A DNA stretch of 38,280 nucleotides from Brevundimonas vancanneytii (GCA_945861515.1 CAMAVA010000009.1:1-38280); one strand, 5' to 3'; shown: positions 19,128-27,306, counted from the stretch's first letter. Notes: generated by a model not told the origin, from the sequence alone. Numbers and translations are program-made.

Positions 19128-19369
19128 TGGGACTTCCCCCCGGCAGGGATCACGCACTGATAATTGCTCATCTGGGCCGTGTCGCCGCCTTCATTCTTGG
19201 GGCGAACGGCCCCGCCGTCGGCCGCGCATTGGTCCTTGGCCCGCCGCATGACGTCATAGTTCACCAGTCCACGCCCGAGGGTGTAGGTGCCCGGGTTGGC
19301 TGGTCCCGACTGGCTGGCGCAGGACGTCAGGCCGGCAAGGACGACGCAAAGGGCGAGGCGCACGATCAA
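19124..19369 (-). CDS. Small lipoprotein encoded inside the nuo operon
   Basis: 81-aa protein of unknown function. A signal peptide ends in the lipobox L14-T15-S16-C17, so the mature lipoprotein is about 65 residues, begins at Cys17 and has Ala at +2, which favours outer membrane sorting. The mature part contains [17 protein letters not shown], two further Cys ([15 protein letters not shown]) that could form a disulfide, and no membrane helix. The start is TTG at 19369, overlapping the nuoH stop as TTGA, with GGGGGAG 6 nt upstream; a GTG two codons later is the alternative. It is coupled to nuoI by an ATGA overlap. I do not recognise a named family. Its place suggests co-expression with complex I but not necessarily a role in it. 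Confidence 0.8.
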   Translation of the reverse strand: MIVRLALCVVLAGLTSCASQSGPANPGTYTLGRGLVNYDVMRRAKDQCAADGGAVRPKNEGGDTAQMSNYQCVIPAGGKSQ

Positions 19370-20445
19370 AGCCCGCTCCCCCCACCGTAGACCCGCCAGC
19401 CCGCAACCAGGGCCACGGCGACCAGCGAGGTCGGCAGGAAGATCTTCCAGCCCAGGCGCATGAGCTGGTCATACCGGTAGCGCGGCACGATGGCCTTCAC
19501 CATGGCGAACATGAAGAAGAAGAAGATGGTCTTCAAGAAGAACCAGAAGAAGCCAAAGAAGCTGGCCGCCGTGGCCGGCCAGTCGGCCAGCCACGGGGTC
19601 GGGAACGGCGCCTGCCATCCCCCAAAGAACAGGATGGTGATCAGGGCGCACATCAGGACGATGTTGGCGTACTCGCCGATCATGAAGAGCAGATAGGGCG
19701 TGGAACTGTACTCCACCTGATAGCCGGCAACCAGTTCCGACTCGGCCTCTGGCAGATCGAAGGGCGGGCGGTTGGTCTCGGCCAGCGCCGAGACGAAGAA
19801 GATCACGGTCATGACCAGCATTACCGGCAGGATCGGCAGGTTCTTGAGACCGCCGCCAAGGAAGTTCCAGTTCCAGAAACCGCCAGCCTGCTGCTCGATG
19901 ATCTGCTGCAGGTTCATGGTCCCGGCTAGCAGGATCACCGTGATGATCACAAAGCCGATGGACACTTCATAGGAGACCATCTGGGCCGCAGAACGCAGGC
20001 CGCCGAGGAAGGGATATTTCGAGTTGGACGCCCAGCCGCCCATGATGATCCCGTAGACCCCCAGCGAACTGACCGCGAAGATATAGAGGATCGCCACATT
20101 GACATCGGCGATCACCCAGCCTGGCGCCAGCGGCACCACGGCCCAGGCGGCGAAGGCGAGGACGAAGGTCAGGAGCGGCGCCAGAAGGAAGACCGTCTTG
20201 TCGGCGCCAGCCGGGATGACGATTTCCTTTAGCAGGAATTTCAGGAAGTCGGCGAAGGATTGAAGCAGGCCGAAGGGCCCGACCACATTGGGCCCCTTGC
20301 GCATCTGCACCCCGGCCCAGATCTTGCGATCGGCCAGCAGCAGGAAGGCGAGGCTGAGCAGGATCCAGACCGTCACGGCCAGAATTTGCAGGGTGCTGAG
20401 GGTGAACCAGCCCAGCGGCGTCGCCCAGAAATCAGTTGCAGGCAC
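19366..20445 (-). CDS. nuoH: NADH-quinone oxidoreductase subunit H
   Basis: 359-aa membrane subunit (ND1 homologue) forming the base of the quinone chamber. Signature stretches: [20 protein letters not shown] near the N-terminus, the loop around [20 protein letters not shown], and [20 protein letters not shown] with the conserved acidic residues facing the E-channel. Eight helices. ATG at 20445, 3 bp after the nuoG stop; the stop overlaps the TTG of the lipoprotein gene. Confidence 0.97.
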   Translation of the reverse strand: MPATDFWATPLGWFTLSTLQILAVTVWILLSLAFLLLADRKIWAGVQMRKGPNVVGPFGLLQSFADFLKFLLKEIVIPAGADKTVFLLAPLLTFVLAFAAWAVVPLAPGWVIADVNVAILYIFAVSSLGVYGIIMGGWASNSKYPFLGGLRSAAQMVSYEVSIGFVIITVILLAGTMNLQQIIEQQAGGFWNWNFLGGGLKNLPILPVMLVMTVIFFVSALAETNRPPFDLPEAESELVAGYQVEYSSTPYLLFMIGEYANIVLMCALITILFFGGWQAPFPTPWLADWPATAASFFGFFWFFLKTIFFFFMFAMVKAIVPRYRYDQLMRLGWKIFLPTSLVAVALVAGWRVYGGGSGL

Positions 20446-20448
20446 GGG

Positions 20449-22509
20449 CTACTCCGCCGCCATCTTGGCGCCGGCGGAAGCCAGGGCCGCACATTCGGCC
20501 ATGGTCACGCTGGCGCGCGCAATTGGATTGGTCAGGTGGAACGCCTCGACCATACTCTTGAAGGGAGCGTCCGAAAGCTCTCCCTCAGCGCCGAGGCCGG
20601 AGAGATCAAAGACCGTGGGGATCGACCCCGGCGCAAAATCGATCTGGCCAAAGGTCGGATGGTCGGCAAAGAGCCGCGCCCGCAGTTGGTCCAGGCTGTC
20701 ATAGGGCAGAGTCTTGCCCAGACGGTCGGAGAGCGCCCGCAGGATGGCCCAGTCTTCCCGCGCCTCGCCCTTGGGAAACACCGCCCGCTCGCCCATCTGG
20801 ACGCGGCCTTCGGTGTTCACATAGAGGCCGTTCTTCTCGGTATAGGCGGCGCCTGGCAGGATGACGTCGGCCTTGTGGGCGCCGCGGTCGCCGTGGCTGC
20901 CGAGATAGACGGTAAAGGCGCCGGAGACCGAGGCCTCGCATTCATCGGCGCCGAGCAGGAACAGGACATCCAGGGCGCCGGGCTTTAGCATGTCCGCTGT
21001 CGCCAGGCCGCCCTCCACGGGCACAAACCCGAGGTCCAGGCCCGCAACCCGGGCCGCAGCCGTGTGCAACAGGTTCCAGCCATTCCAGCCTTCGCGAACA
21101 AGGTTCACGCTCGTTGCGAGTGCAGCGAGGGCCTTCAGCACTGCGGCGCCGTCTTCGCGGGCCAGAGCGCCCTGCCCGATGATGATGGCAGGGCGCTCAG
21201 CCGCCCTGAAGGCCTTGGCGAAATCCGAATCCGAATTGGAAAGGCCGACGACCGAAGCCGGCCCAGCGCCCAGATAGTCGTACTGATAGGTGAGATCAGC
21301 CTGCTGGCCGATGACGCCAATCCGGCTCTTTCCGGCGACCCACTGCTTGCGCAGGCGGGTATTGAACACCGGGGCCTCAAGACGGGGATTGGCCCCGACG
21401 ATCAGCACCACATCGGCGGACTCGATCCCGGCGAGAGTCGAATTGAACAGCCAGCTCTCACGGGATCCGGCGCCCAGCGCGGATCCATCCTGCCGACAGT
21501 CCAGGTTCTTCACGCCAAGGGCCGTGAACAGGTCGAGGGCCGCCTTCATGGACTCTGCGTCCTGAAGGTCGCCTGCAACGACGCCGATCTTCCCGGGCGC
21601 GGTCACAGCAACCTTTTCCGCGATCGCGGCGAAGGCCTGAGGCCAGCTGGCGGCCGCAAGCTTTCCGTCCTTGCGCACATAGGGCCTGTCGAGACGCTGG
21701 CGGCCCAGGCCGTCCACTGCGTAGCGACTCTTGTCGCTCAGCCACTCTTCATTGATGTCTTCATTGATCCGGGGAAGCACCCGCAACACCGAGGCCCCAC
21801 GGCTATCGACCCGGATAGCGCTGCCCAGCGCATCCATGACATCGATGCTCTGGGTCTTCTTGAGTTCCCAGGGGCGATAGTTGAAGGCCCAGGGCCTGTG
21901 GGTCAGGGCCCCGACCGGGCAAAGGTCGTTGACGTTGCCGCTCAGTTCGCTGGTCACTGCCGCGCCCAGATAGGTGGTAATCTCGACATCCTCACCCCGG
22001 CTGATCAGGCCGATCTCGGGGACACCAGCCACCTCGGTGATGAACCGCACACAGCGCGTGCACTGGATGCAGCGGGTCATCACGGTCTTGATCAGCGGGC
22101 CCATTTCCTTTTCTTCGACGGCCCGCTTGTTTTCTTCATAGCGGGTGTCGTCGCGGCCATAGCCCATGGCCTGATCCTGCAGATCACATTCCCCGCCCTG
22201 GTCGCAGATTGGGCAATCCAGTGGATGGTTGATCAGAAGGAACTCCATCACCCCTTCCCTGGCCTTCTTGACCATCGGGGTGCGGGTGAAGATTTCCTGG
22301 TTGTCGGCGGCCGGCAGGGCGCAGCTCGCCTGGGGCTTGGGTGGACCCGGCTTCACCTCGACCAGGCACATGCGGCAGTTGCCGGCGATCGAAAGACGCT
22401 CATGGTAGCAGAAGCGCGGAATCTCTTCCCCGGCCAGTTCCGCCACCTGCAGAACCGTCATGCCGGGTTCGAATTCGACCTCGACGCCGTTGACCTTGGC
22501 TTTGGGCAT
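20449..22509 (-). CDS. nuoG: NADH-quinone oxidoreductase subunit G
   Basis: 686-aa iron-sulfur subunit of the NADH dehydrogenase module. N-terminal 2Fe-2S ferredoxin domain with C34, C45, C48, C63; a His-Cys3 4Fe-4S site with H95, C99, C102, C108 (HPLDCPICDQGGECDLQD); a second 4Fe-4S site starting C147-x2-C150-x2-C153 with its fourth Cys in DLCPVGALT. The remainder is a molybdopterin-oxidoreductase-like fold without cofactor function. ATG at 22509 has a modest GGACGAG site. Unlike most nuo genes here it is preceded by a 102-bp gap, which follows the toxin-antitoxin-like pair; TTGACG at 22610-22615 could be a -35, but I see no convincing -10. Confidence 0.96.
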   Translation of the reverse strand: MPKAKVNGVEVEFEPGMTVLQVAELAGEEIPRFCYHERLSIAGNCRMCLVEVKPGPPKPQASCALPAADNQEIFTRTPMVKKAREGVMEFLLINHPLDCPICDQGGECDLQDQAMGYGRDDTRYEENKRAVEEKEMGPLIKTVMTRCIQCTRCVRFITEVAGVPEIGLISRGEDVEITTYLGAAVTSELSGNVNDLCPVGALTHRPWAFNYRPWELKKTQSIDVMDALGSAIRVDSRGASVLRVLPRINEDINEEWLSDKSRYAVDGLGRQRLDRPYVRKDGKLAAASWPQAFAAIAEKVAVTAPGKIGVVAGDLQDAESMKAALDLFTALGVKNLDCRQDGSALGAGSRESWLFNSTLAGIESADVVLIVGANPRLEAPVFNTRLRKQWVAGKSRIGVIGQQADLTYQYDYLGAGPASVVGLSNSDSDFAKAFRAAERPAIIIGQGALAREDGAAVLKALAALATSVNLVREGWNGWNLLHTAAARVAGLDLGFVPVEGGLATADMLKPGALDVLFLLGADECEASVSGAFTVYLGSHGDRGAHKADVILPGAAYTEKNGLYVNTEGRVQMGERAVFPKGEAREDWAILRALSDRLGKTLPYDSLDQLRARLFADHPTFGQIDFAPGSIPTVFDLSGLGAEGELSDAPFKSMVEAFHLTNPIARASVTMAECAALASAGAKMAAE

Positions 22510-22611
22510 ATCTCGTCCGGGACCCTGAATTGGCGCGGTTCGTGAACCAGTTTCCCCCCGGGTTCAAGGGGGCGGAATGCATTGAGAACCGTTCGCAAAA
22601 TGTACCGCCCG

Positions 22612-22938
22612 TCAACGAACTTCGACGACAGCATCTCCATCGCTCAAGGATGCCGCGACCTCTGTCCAGACCGCCTCAAGTCGCGCCAAAAGACGGGGAG
22701 TCGCGATGTTGCCGACCCTGATCCAGACGATCTGGAAGTTCGGTTGTCTCAGCCTGATATCGAGGAAATCGCTGTCTTTGGTCAGAATGACGCCCCCCTC
22801 GGCGCCGACCCTTAGGCTGATTTCCAGATCAGAAGATGATTTCAAGCCAAGTTCGCGAATGTGGGCCGCCTCGAGGCCCCTCTCCCTCAGCCAGAGCGCC
22901 AAGCTGACCGGCAGTTGCTCATCAACGTAGTACGTCAC
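22612..22938 (-). CDS. DUF5615 PIN-like protein, probable toxin partner
   Basis: 108-aa protein with the DUF5615 (Mut7-C/PIN-like) pattern: YYVDEQLPVSLALWLRERG, HIRELGL, and VILTKDSDF. The acidic residues expected in a PIN-type metal site are present at D6, D37, D55 and D57, so a nuclease active site looks intact. The start is GTG at 22938, overlapping the DUF433 stop as GTGA, the usual antitoxin-first coupling. DUF433/DUF5615 pairs are annotated as VapBC-like toxin-antitoxin modules (family knowledge); toxicity is inferred. The pair sits between TM2-protein and nuoG genes in the middle of the nuo operon. Confidence 0.85.
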   Translation of the reverse strand: MTYYVDEQLPVSLALWLRERGLEAAHIRELGLKSSSDLEISLRVGAEGGVILTKDSDFLDIRLRQPNFQIVWIRVGNIATPRLLARLEAVWTEVAASLSDGDAVVEVR

Positions 22939-23159
22939 TCTGCCGCGAGGATGCGATGATCGAGCTGGGATGCGGCAAACATCAGCGCTGCAGGGAAGTC
23001 TTCCGGTTCCAGATCGGGATAATCCGACAGGATTTCCTGCTCGGTCATTCCACTCGCGAGGATCTCAAGGACATCCTTCACCCTGATGCGGAGCCCCCGG
23101 ATACAGGGCCTCCCACCCATCTTCCCCGTTTCAACGGTTATGCGATTTGCGATGTACAT
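22935..23159 (-). CDS. DUF433 protein, probable antitoxin
   Basis: 74-aa protein matching DUF433 (VapB45-like): RITVETGKMGGRPCIRGLRIRV, LEILASGMTEQEILSDYPDLEPEDF, then an Ala-rich C-terminal helix. The family has a winged-helix-type DNA-binding fold, which would allow autoregulation, plus a toxin-binding tail. The ATG at 23159 has no ribosome binding site and lies 6 nt after a candidate -10, suggesting a leaderless mRNA. It is followed by the DUF5615 gene with a GTGA overlap. Confidence 0.85.
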   Translation of the reverse strand: MYIANRITVETGKMGGRPCIRGLRIRVKDVLEILASGMTEQEILSDYPDLEPEDFPAALMFAASQLDHRILAAE

Positions 23160-23165
23160 CTTCGG

Positions 23166-23194
23166 ACCATAGCAAAATTCGCGCCGAGCGTCCG
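23166..23194 (-). promoter_or_regulatory. Candidate promoter of the DUF433/DUF5615 pair
   Basis: On the minus strand an extended -10, TGCTATGGT (hexamer TATGGT at 23166-23171), is 17 bp from a -35-like CGGACG (23189-23194; 4 of 6 matches to TTGACG). The hexamer ends 6 nt before the ATG, so the predicted first transcribed base is at or next to the start codon. Confidence 0.45.
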
Positions 23195-23202
23195 GCTGTC
23201 GA

Positions 23203-23658
23203 TCAGAACCAGCTCTTGTTGCCCACCACGTAGTCCTGATGGAACTGCTGGTCCGACTTCACCAGATAGATGATGAATTCGATGAAGGCGATGATCCCGA
23301 CCACAAGGGGCGGTATAGCAAACAGGATCCAGCCGATGGTGCCACACAACAGCATGATGATCCCGGCATTGGTCTTGCCGAGGTAGAACTTGTGGATGCC
23401 CAGCATGCCGAGGAAGAAGGCCAGCAGCGCGGCGACAATCTTGTTCTTGTCGCCGGAAAGACCCGCAAAGGGAGCTGTGGTTACAAAGACGCTGCGGGCC
23501 GCGCCCTCGGAAACCTCGAAATCGACCTCTGTGCCCGGGATGACGCTGCGCACGTCATTGCCCAGATCGCCCCGGGTGAAGGGATAGCGATGGCCATCAT
23601 CACCGCTGATCAGCCCGGATCCGTCCAGATCGCTGTAGCTCAGAACCTTGCCGCGCAT
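23203..23658 (-). CDS. TM2-domain membrane protein with a cold-shock-like N-terminal domain
   Basis: 151-aa protein. Residues 1-60 resemble an OB/cold-shock-type domain (GKVLSYSDLDGSGLISGDDG, then RYPFTRGDL and PGTEVDFEVSEG). A TM2 domain follows: AALLAFFLGMLGIHKFYLGK, a second helix at about GIIMLLCGTIGWILFAIPPL, and a third hydrophobic stretch VVGIIAFIEFIIYLVKS. The start is ATG at 23658 with GGGGGAA about 4 nt upstream; the much longer open frame upstream overlaps nuoF and is not coding. TM2 proteins have no general assigned function. It lies 116 bp after nuoF and 43 bp before the DUF433 gene, and may be co-transcribed with nuo. Confidence 0.85.
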   Translation of the reverse strand: MRGKVLSYSDLDGSGLISGDDGHRYPFTRGDLGNDVRSVIPGTEVDFEVSEGAARSVFVTTAPFAGLSGDKNKIVAALLAFFLGMLGIHKFYLGKTNAGIIMLLCGTIGWILFAIPPLVVGIIAFIEFIIYLVKSDQQFHQDYVVGNKSWF

Positions 23659-23774
23659 CTCGTTCCCCCGCAAATTGACATCGGCCGCATGCGGGCGCGA
23701 TTCCGAGAGGATACTCGTCGGCCCTGTCTGCGCATGCAATGACATGACGCGGTCGTGATAATGACCGGATTGCC

Positions 23775-25100
23775 CTATTCTGCGGCGATCAGGGTCGCGC
23801 CCTGCACATGCGGTCGTCCGGCGCGATAGGCCGTGATTCGATCCTCGACCTCGTGGCGGAAGTGGCGGAACAGGCCCTGGATCGGCCAGGCGGCTGCGTC
23901 GCCAAGAGCGCAGATGGTGTGGCCCTCCACCTGTGTCGTCACGTCCAGCAGGGTGTCGATTTCCCGCATGTCCGCCTCGCCGGTCGCCATCCGCTCCATG
24001 ACCCGCCACATCCAGCCGGTGCCTTCCCGGCAGGGTGTGCACTGGCCGCAGCTCTCGTGCTTGTAGAAGTAGCTGAGGCGCGCGATGGCGCGGACAAGGT
24101 CGGTGTCCTTGTCCATCACGATGACGGCGGCTGTGCCCAGTCCCGATTTCAGCTCGCGCAAGGCGTCGAAATCCATCGGCAGATCTTCGCACTGCTCGGC
24201 CGGAATCATCGGCACGGAAGACCCGCCTGGGATCACGGCCTTGAGGTTGCCCCAGCCGCCGCGGATGCCGCCGCAATGGGCTTCAATCAGCTGCCGGAAG
24301 GGGATGCTCATCGCCTCCTCGACATTGCAGGGCAGGTTCACATGGCCTGACACGCAGAACAGCTTGGTTCCGGTGTTGTTGGGACGGCCGAACCCGGCGA
24401 ACCAGCCTGCGCCCCGGCGCAGGATCGTGCCGACGACGGCGATCGATTCCACATTGTTGACCGTGGTCGGACAGCCATAGAGGCCGGCCCCGGCCGGGAA
24501 CGGGGGCTTCAGGCGCGGCTGACCCTTCTTGCCTTCCAGCGATTCCAGCAGCGCCGTTTCCTCGCCGCAGATATAAGCGCCGCCGCCATGGTGCACGAAC
24601 AGGTCGAAGTCCCAGCCGTGGATGTTGTTCTTGCCGATCAGCCGGGCCTCGTAGGCCTGACGGATCGCAGCCTCCAGCACCTCGCGCTCGCGGACATATT
24701 CGCCGCGGATATAGATGTAGCAGCTGTGCGCCTGCATCGCGAAACTGGCGATGAGGCAGCCTTCGATCAGCAGATGGGGATCATGCCGCATGATCTCCCG
24801 GTCCTTGCAGGTGCCGGGCTCGGACTCATCGGCATTGACCACCAGATAGTGAGGACGGCCTTCCTTGACCTCCTTGGGCATGAAGGACCACTTCAGGCCG
24901 GTGCCGAAGCCCGCGCCGCCACGGCCGCGAAGGCCGCTGTTCTTGACGTTGTCGATGATCCAGGCGGCGCCGTTGTCCAGCATGTCGCGGGTCGCGTTCC
25001 AGCAACCCCGCGCCCGTGCGCCATCCAGCCCCCAATCCTGAAGGCCATAGAGATTGGTAAAGATGCGGTCCTTGTCTTCAAGGACGCCATGGGTGGTCAA
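23775..25100 (-). CDS. nuoF: NADH-quinone oxidoreductase subunit F
   Basis: 441-aa flavoprotein that oxidises NADH with FMN and holds 4Fe-4S cluster N3. NADH-binding glycine-rich [22 protein letters not shown]-binding [19 protein letters not shown], a central SLBB region, and cluster ligands in [15 protein letters not shown] plus CALGD. The frame is open for 670 bp upstream, but the family N-terminus ([15 protein letters not shown]) is reached from a TTG at 25100 that has a textbook AAGGAG 8 nt upstream; I use that start. No ATG is available in frame nearby. An Ala/Pro-rich N-terminal extension is possible but unlikely. The preceding 487 bp hold no gene I can support. Confidence 0.95.
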   Translation of the reverse strand: MTTHGVLEDKDRIFTNLYGLQDWGLDGARARGCWNATRDMLDNGAAWIIDNVKNSGLRGRGGAGFGTGLKWSFMPKEVKEGRPHYLVVNADESEPGTCKDREIMRHDPHLLIEGCLIASFAMQAHSCYIYIRGEYVREREVLEAAIRQAYEARLIGKNNIHGWDFDLFVHHGGGAYICGEETALLESLEGKKGQPRLKPPFPAGAGLYGCPTTVNNVESIAVVGTILRRGAGWFAGFGRPNNTGTKLFCVSGHVNLPCNVEEAMSIPFRQLIEAHCGGIRGGWGNLKAVIPGGSSVPMIPAEQCEDLPMDFDALRELKSGLGTAAVIVMDKDTDLVRAIARLSYFYKHESCGQCTPCREGTGWMWRVMERMATGEADMREIDTLLDVTTQVEGHTICALGDAAAWPIQGLFRHFRHEVEDRITAYRAGRPHVQGATLIAAE

Positions 25101-25587
25101 GGTTCCGACTCCTTCGCCTCCGCGCCGGACCTCTCGTCCGGAACGGCGTCGACGCACGACTTCCTCTTCATCCCGTCCCAGGGCGACCGGGCGGCTGGCA
25201 GGCTCCGCCGGCTGTTGAGGGCCTGGCGAGGGCGCGGCCGGCCCGGCGGGCGGAACGGTCGGAGTCGACGTCTGGCCGGACATAGCCGCTCCGTAGCCGG
25301 AGACCAACGACGAAGTTGCTCCCTGCACAGATGGCGCTCCGGCCGGCGCCGGACCGGCCAGGGCAAGTGCGCCCGCTGCGTTCATGACCAGGCCCAGCCG
25401 GTTGAGCACCCTCGGCCGTCCAGGCCTGGAGCGAAAGGTCAAGGATCCCTGGCGGCTGGTCAGTCTGGGCCTCATGGCCGAACGCTCCGACGCGGACGCC
25501 ACCCCGCTGGCGACCGCCCAAGACCTTGGCGCATCTGTTGGACGGGCGCATGACAGAGCGCGCAGATGGCGAGCGCCAGCACAGAAA
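25101..25587. other. Gene-free tract between the small membrane protein gene and nuoF
   Basis: No gene can be supported over 487 bp. On the minus strand the nuoF frame stays open throughout and reads as an Ala/Pro/Gly-rich stretch (for example [15 protein letters not shown]) ending in a charged [15 protein letters not shown]; its third codon positions are less GC-rich than those of the neighbouring genes, so I judge it non-coding or a decayed gene. No terminator, RNA gene or repeat was recognised. The AAGGAG site for nuoF lies at its left end. Confidence 0.5.
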
Positions 25588-25854
25588 TCAGGCTTCGGGG
25601 TTGAATGGATTGGCCCGTCGCCAGGCGGTTCGGCGCCAGATGACATAGACAAACAATAGCCAGCCTGCTGCAAGCAGACCGTATCCAGACCAGACGAGGC
25701 CCGCCGGAAACCCTGGGACATAGCGGGAGAGGACCAGAAGTGCGGCTCCGGCCAGGATTGTGCCGAAGCCAATCCATCGCTCGCGTCTGTACAGACGGCG
25801 CAAGCTATCCAGATAGGCGATGCGCTTCTGGTTCAAGGACAGTTCATCGATCAC
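25588..25854 (-). CDS. Small two-helix membrane protein, unknown
   Basis: 88-aa protein with a charged N-terminus ([25 protein letters not shown]) and two membrane helices (about residues 28-48 and 55-75), ending in a basic tail [16 protein letters not shown]. The start is GTG at 25854, overlapping the stop of the preceding gene as GTGA. The frame is open further upstream but that part overlaps the neighbour and is a shadow. No family recognised. With its partner it forms a two-gene insertion between nuoE and nuoF. Confidence 0.7.
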   Translation of the reverse strand: MIDELSLNQKRIAYLDSLRRLYRRERWIGFGTILAGAALLVLSRYVPGFPAGLVWSGYGLLAAGWLLFVYVIWRRTAWRRANPFNPEA

Positions 25855-26099
25855 TTGACTATTCGCCGGTCCGCGGGCCCATCCTTGATCCGCTTGTATG
25901 TCCACATGTAGTGCATGAAGACGGCCCCGAACGGCAGAACACCCGCGAAGATCAGACCCATGGGGATCAAGGCGTCCGCGCTCCTCGTCAGCATGACGAG
26001 GGCCGCGACGATGCAACAGAGTTCCCAGACCCAGGCTGCGAGCAACGGAGGGTGCGAGATCAGCTCCCGGAAGCCCGCCTTCTCAAACCTTGGTATCAC
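25851..26099 (-). CDS. Small two-helix membrane protein, unknown
   Basis: 82-aa protein: a short N-terminus (IPRFEKAGFRELISHP), helices at about residues 18-39 (LLAAWVWELCCIVAALVML) and 44-66 (LIPMGLIFAGVLPFGAVFMH), and a basic tail with YKRIKDGPADRR. The start is GTG at 26099, overlapping the nuoE stop as GTGA; the stop overlaps the next gene's GTG the same way. Because the gene is coupled to nuoE it should be made together with complex I. No family recognised; assembly factor, minor subunit or unrelated passenger all remain possible. Confidence 0.72.
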   Translation of the reverse strand: MIPRFEKAGFRELISHPPLLAAWVWELCCIVAALVMLTRSADALIPMGLIFAGVLPFGAVFMHYMWTYKRIKDGPADRRIVK

Positions 26100-26773
26100 C
26101 TGACGGCTTCCGGTTCCGAAGCCTTGGCCGGCGCATTCGGCAGGGTGATGGGATGTGCAGCCGATCCGTCATAGAGTGCGGGATCGATCAGGGTGCCTAT
26201 TGCGCCCTTGGGTTCAGACGCCAGCCGGCCGTCATAGCTGCCCGGCTTGGGGGAGCCGCCGGCCGCGAAGTCATCGAGGATCTGGCCCAAGGATTCTGGC
26301 GTCAGGTCCTCGTAGTAATAGTCATTGATCGCCGCCATCGGGGCGTTGCAGCAGGCCCCCAGGCACTCGACCTCTTCCCAGCTGAACTTGCCGTCCGCGG
26401 AGACGTGGTTCTTGGGGCCGATCTTCGCCTTCAGAACCGACTTCAGATCATTGGCGCCGCGCAGCATGCATGGGGTGGTTCCGCAAAGCTGGACAAAGGC
26501 GACCTTCCCGACCGGCTCCAGCTGGAACATGGTGTAGAAGGTGGCGACCTCGAGAACACGAATGACCGGCATGTCCAGCATCTGGGCGATCAACCGGATC
26601 GCCGGCTCCGAAACCCATCCTTCCTGCTTCTGGGCGATCCAGAGCAGGGGAATCGACCCCGATTGCTTGCGCTCGGCCGGATACTTGGCCAGCCAGAAAT
26701 TCACGACCTCGATCGAGGCCGGAGTAAAGGCGAAGCTTTCGGGTTGATCTTTGGCAAGGCGGCGGACGGACAT
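26096..26773 (-). CDS. nuoE: NADH-quinone oxidoreductase subunit E
   Basis: 225-aa thioredoxin-fold subunit carrying the 2Fe-2S cluster N1a. Ligands C97 and C102 (CGTTPC) and C137 and C141 (CLGACC) are all present; VATFYTMFQLEPVGK precedes them. A C-terminal extension of about 50 residues (after DDFAAGGSPKPGSYDGR) makes it longer than E. coli NuoE (166 aa). Start ATG at 26773 (MSVRRLAKDQPESF) with GGAAGAGAG upstream. A 200-bp gap precedes it, with an 8-bp stem-loop, GGCGCCGA/TCGGCGCC (26835-26842 with 26858-26865), that is not followed by a T-run. Confidence 0.96.
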   Translation of the reverse strand: MSVRRLAKDQPESFAFTPASIEVVNFWLAKYPAERKQSGSIPLLWIAQKQEGWVSEPAIRLIAQMLDMPVIRVLEVATFYTMFQLEPVGKVAFVQLCGTTPCMLRGANDLKSVLKAKIGPKNHVSADGKFSWEEVECLGACCNAPMAAINDYYYEDLTPESLGQILDDFAAGGSPKPGSYDGRLASEPKGAIGTLIDPALYDGSAAHPITLPNAPAKASEPEAVR

Positions 26774-26973
26774 CGACTCTCTTCCACTTGCAGGGCGGCG
26801 GCGTTGAGGACTCTGGAGCCGATCCGCGAATTCAGGCGCCGATGTAGCCGGTCCGCTTCGGCGCCACAATGGCCGGACCGCCGCGACTGCTGGTCGGACA
26901 TTCGCCCGCGCTGCGACCCTTGGCCGCTCGTCTCCACCTGTCCTTTTGAGGCTCAGGGAGCCGACGGTTCAGA

Positions 26974-27306
26974 TTATTTGAGAAAATCGACCCGGACGAT
27001 TCGGTCGCCCCGAAAACTGTAGATGGCGACGACCTCGAACGGCTCCGACTCGGATTTCCGGTAGACCCGTTCATGATCCAGGACCCGCGCCCCGACGACG
27101 ATACGCGACAGCAGCTGAGCCTTGTTTTGCGGGAACGTCCCAAACAGTCCTTGATGCCGTTCGCGATAGCCCTCGATGCCCTTGAGATTGAGCGCTTCGT
27201 TGAGGTCAGCGATCTCGACATCCTCGGTATAGTATTGGCAGAGAGCGTCGATATCCTGAGCGTTGTAGGCGTCGAGCTGTGCCTGGACGATTTCGGCGAA
27301 AGTCAC
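26974..27306 (-). CDS. NTF2-like (SnoaL-type) protein
   Basis: 110-aa protein with the cone-shaped NTF2-like fold pattern: an N-terminal helix [37 protein letters not shown], and C-terminal strands ([21 protein letters not shown]). Family members include ketosteroid isomerases, SnoaL cyclases and many proteins of unknown role, so no substrate is proposed. The start is GTG at 27306, overlapping the nuoD stop as GTGA. It lies between nuoD and nuoE, followed by a 200-bp gap. Confidence 0.82.
   Translation of the reverse strand: MTFAEIVQAQLDAYNAQDIDALCQYYTEDVEIADLNEALNLKGIEGYRERHQGLFGTFPQNKAQLLSRIVVGARVLDHERVYRKSESEPFEVVAIYSFRGDRIVRVDFLK

Noticed and set aside
22510-22611. GTTC/GAAC repeats before nuoG as possible LexA boxes
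   Set aside because: The half-sites (for example GGTTCGTGAACC at 22538-22549) do not have the GTTC-N7-GTTC direct-repeat spacing.
25101-25772. NuoF with a 224-residue N-terminal extension
   Set aside because: The extension crosses a coupled upstream gene and lacks coding-like codon use, while the TTG at 25100 has an AAGGAG site and gives the family N-terminus.
26835-26865. 8-bp stem-loop before nuoE as a terminator
   Set aside because: No T-run follows on the minus strand, and nuoE downstream must be expressed; kept only as a note in the nuoE entry.
26835-27221. Minus-strand frame ending GGPAIVAPKRTGYIGA between the NTF2-like gene and nuoE
   Set aside because: It mostly shadows the NTF2-like gene in another frame and has no start or ribosome binding site of its own in the gap.
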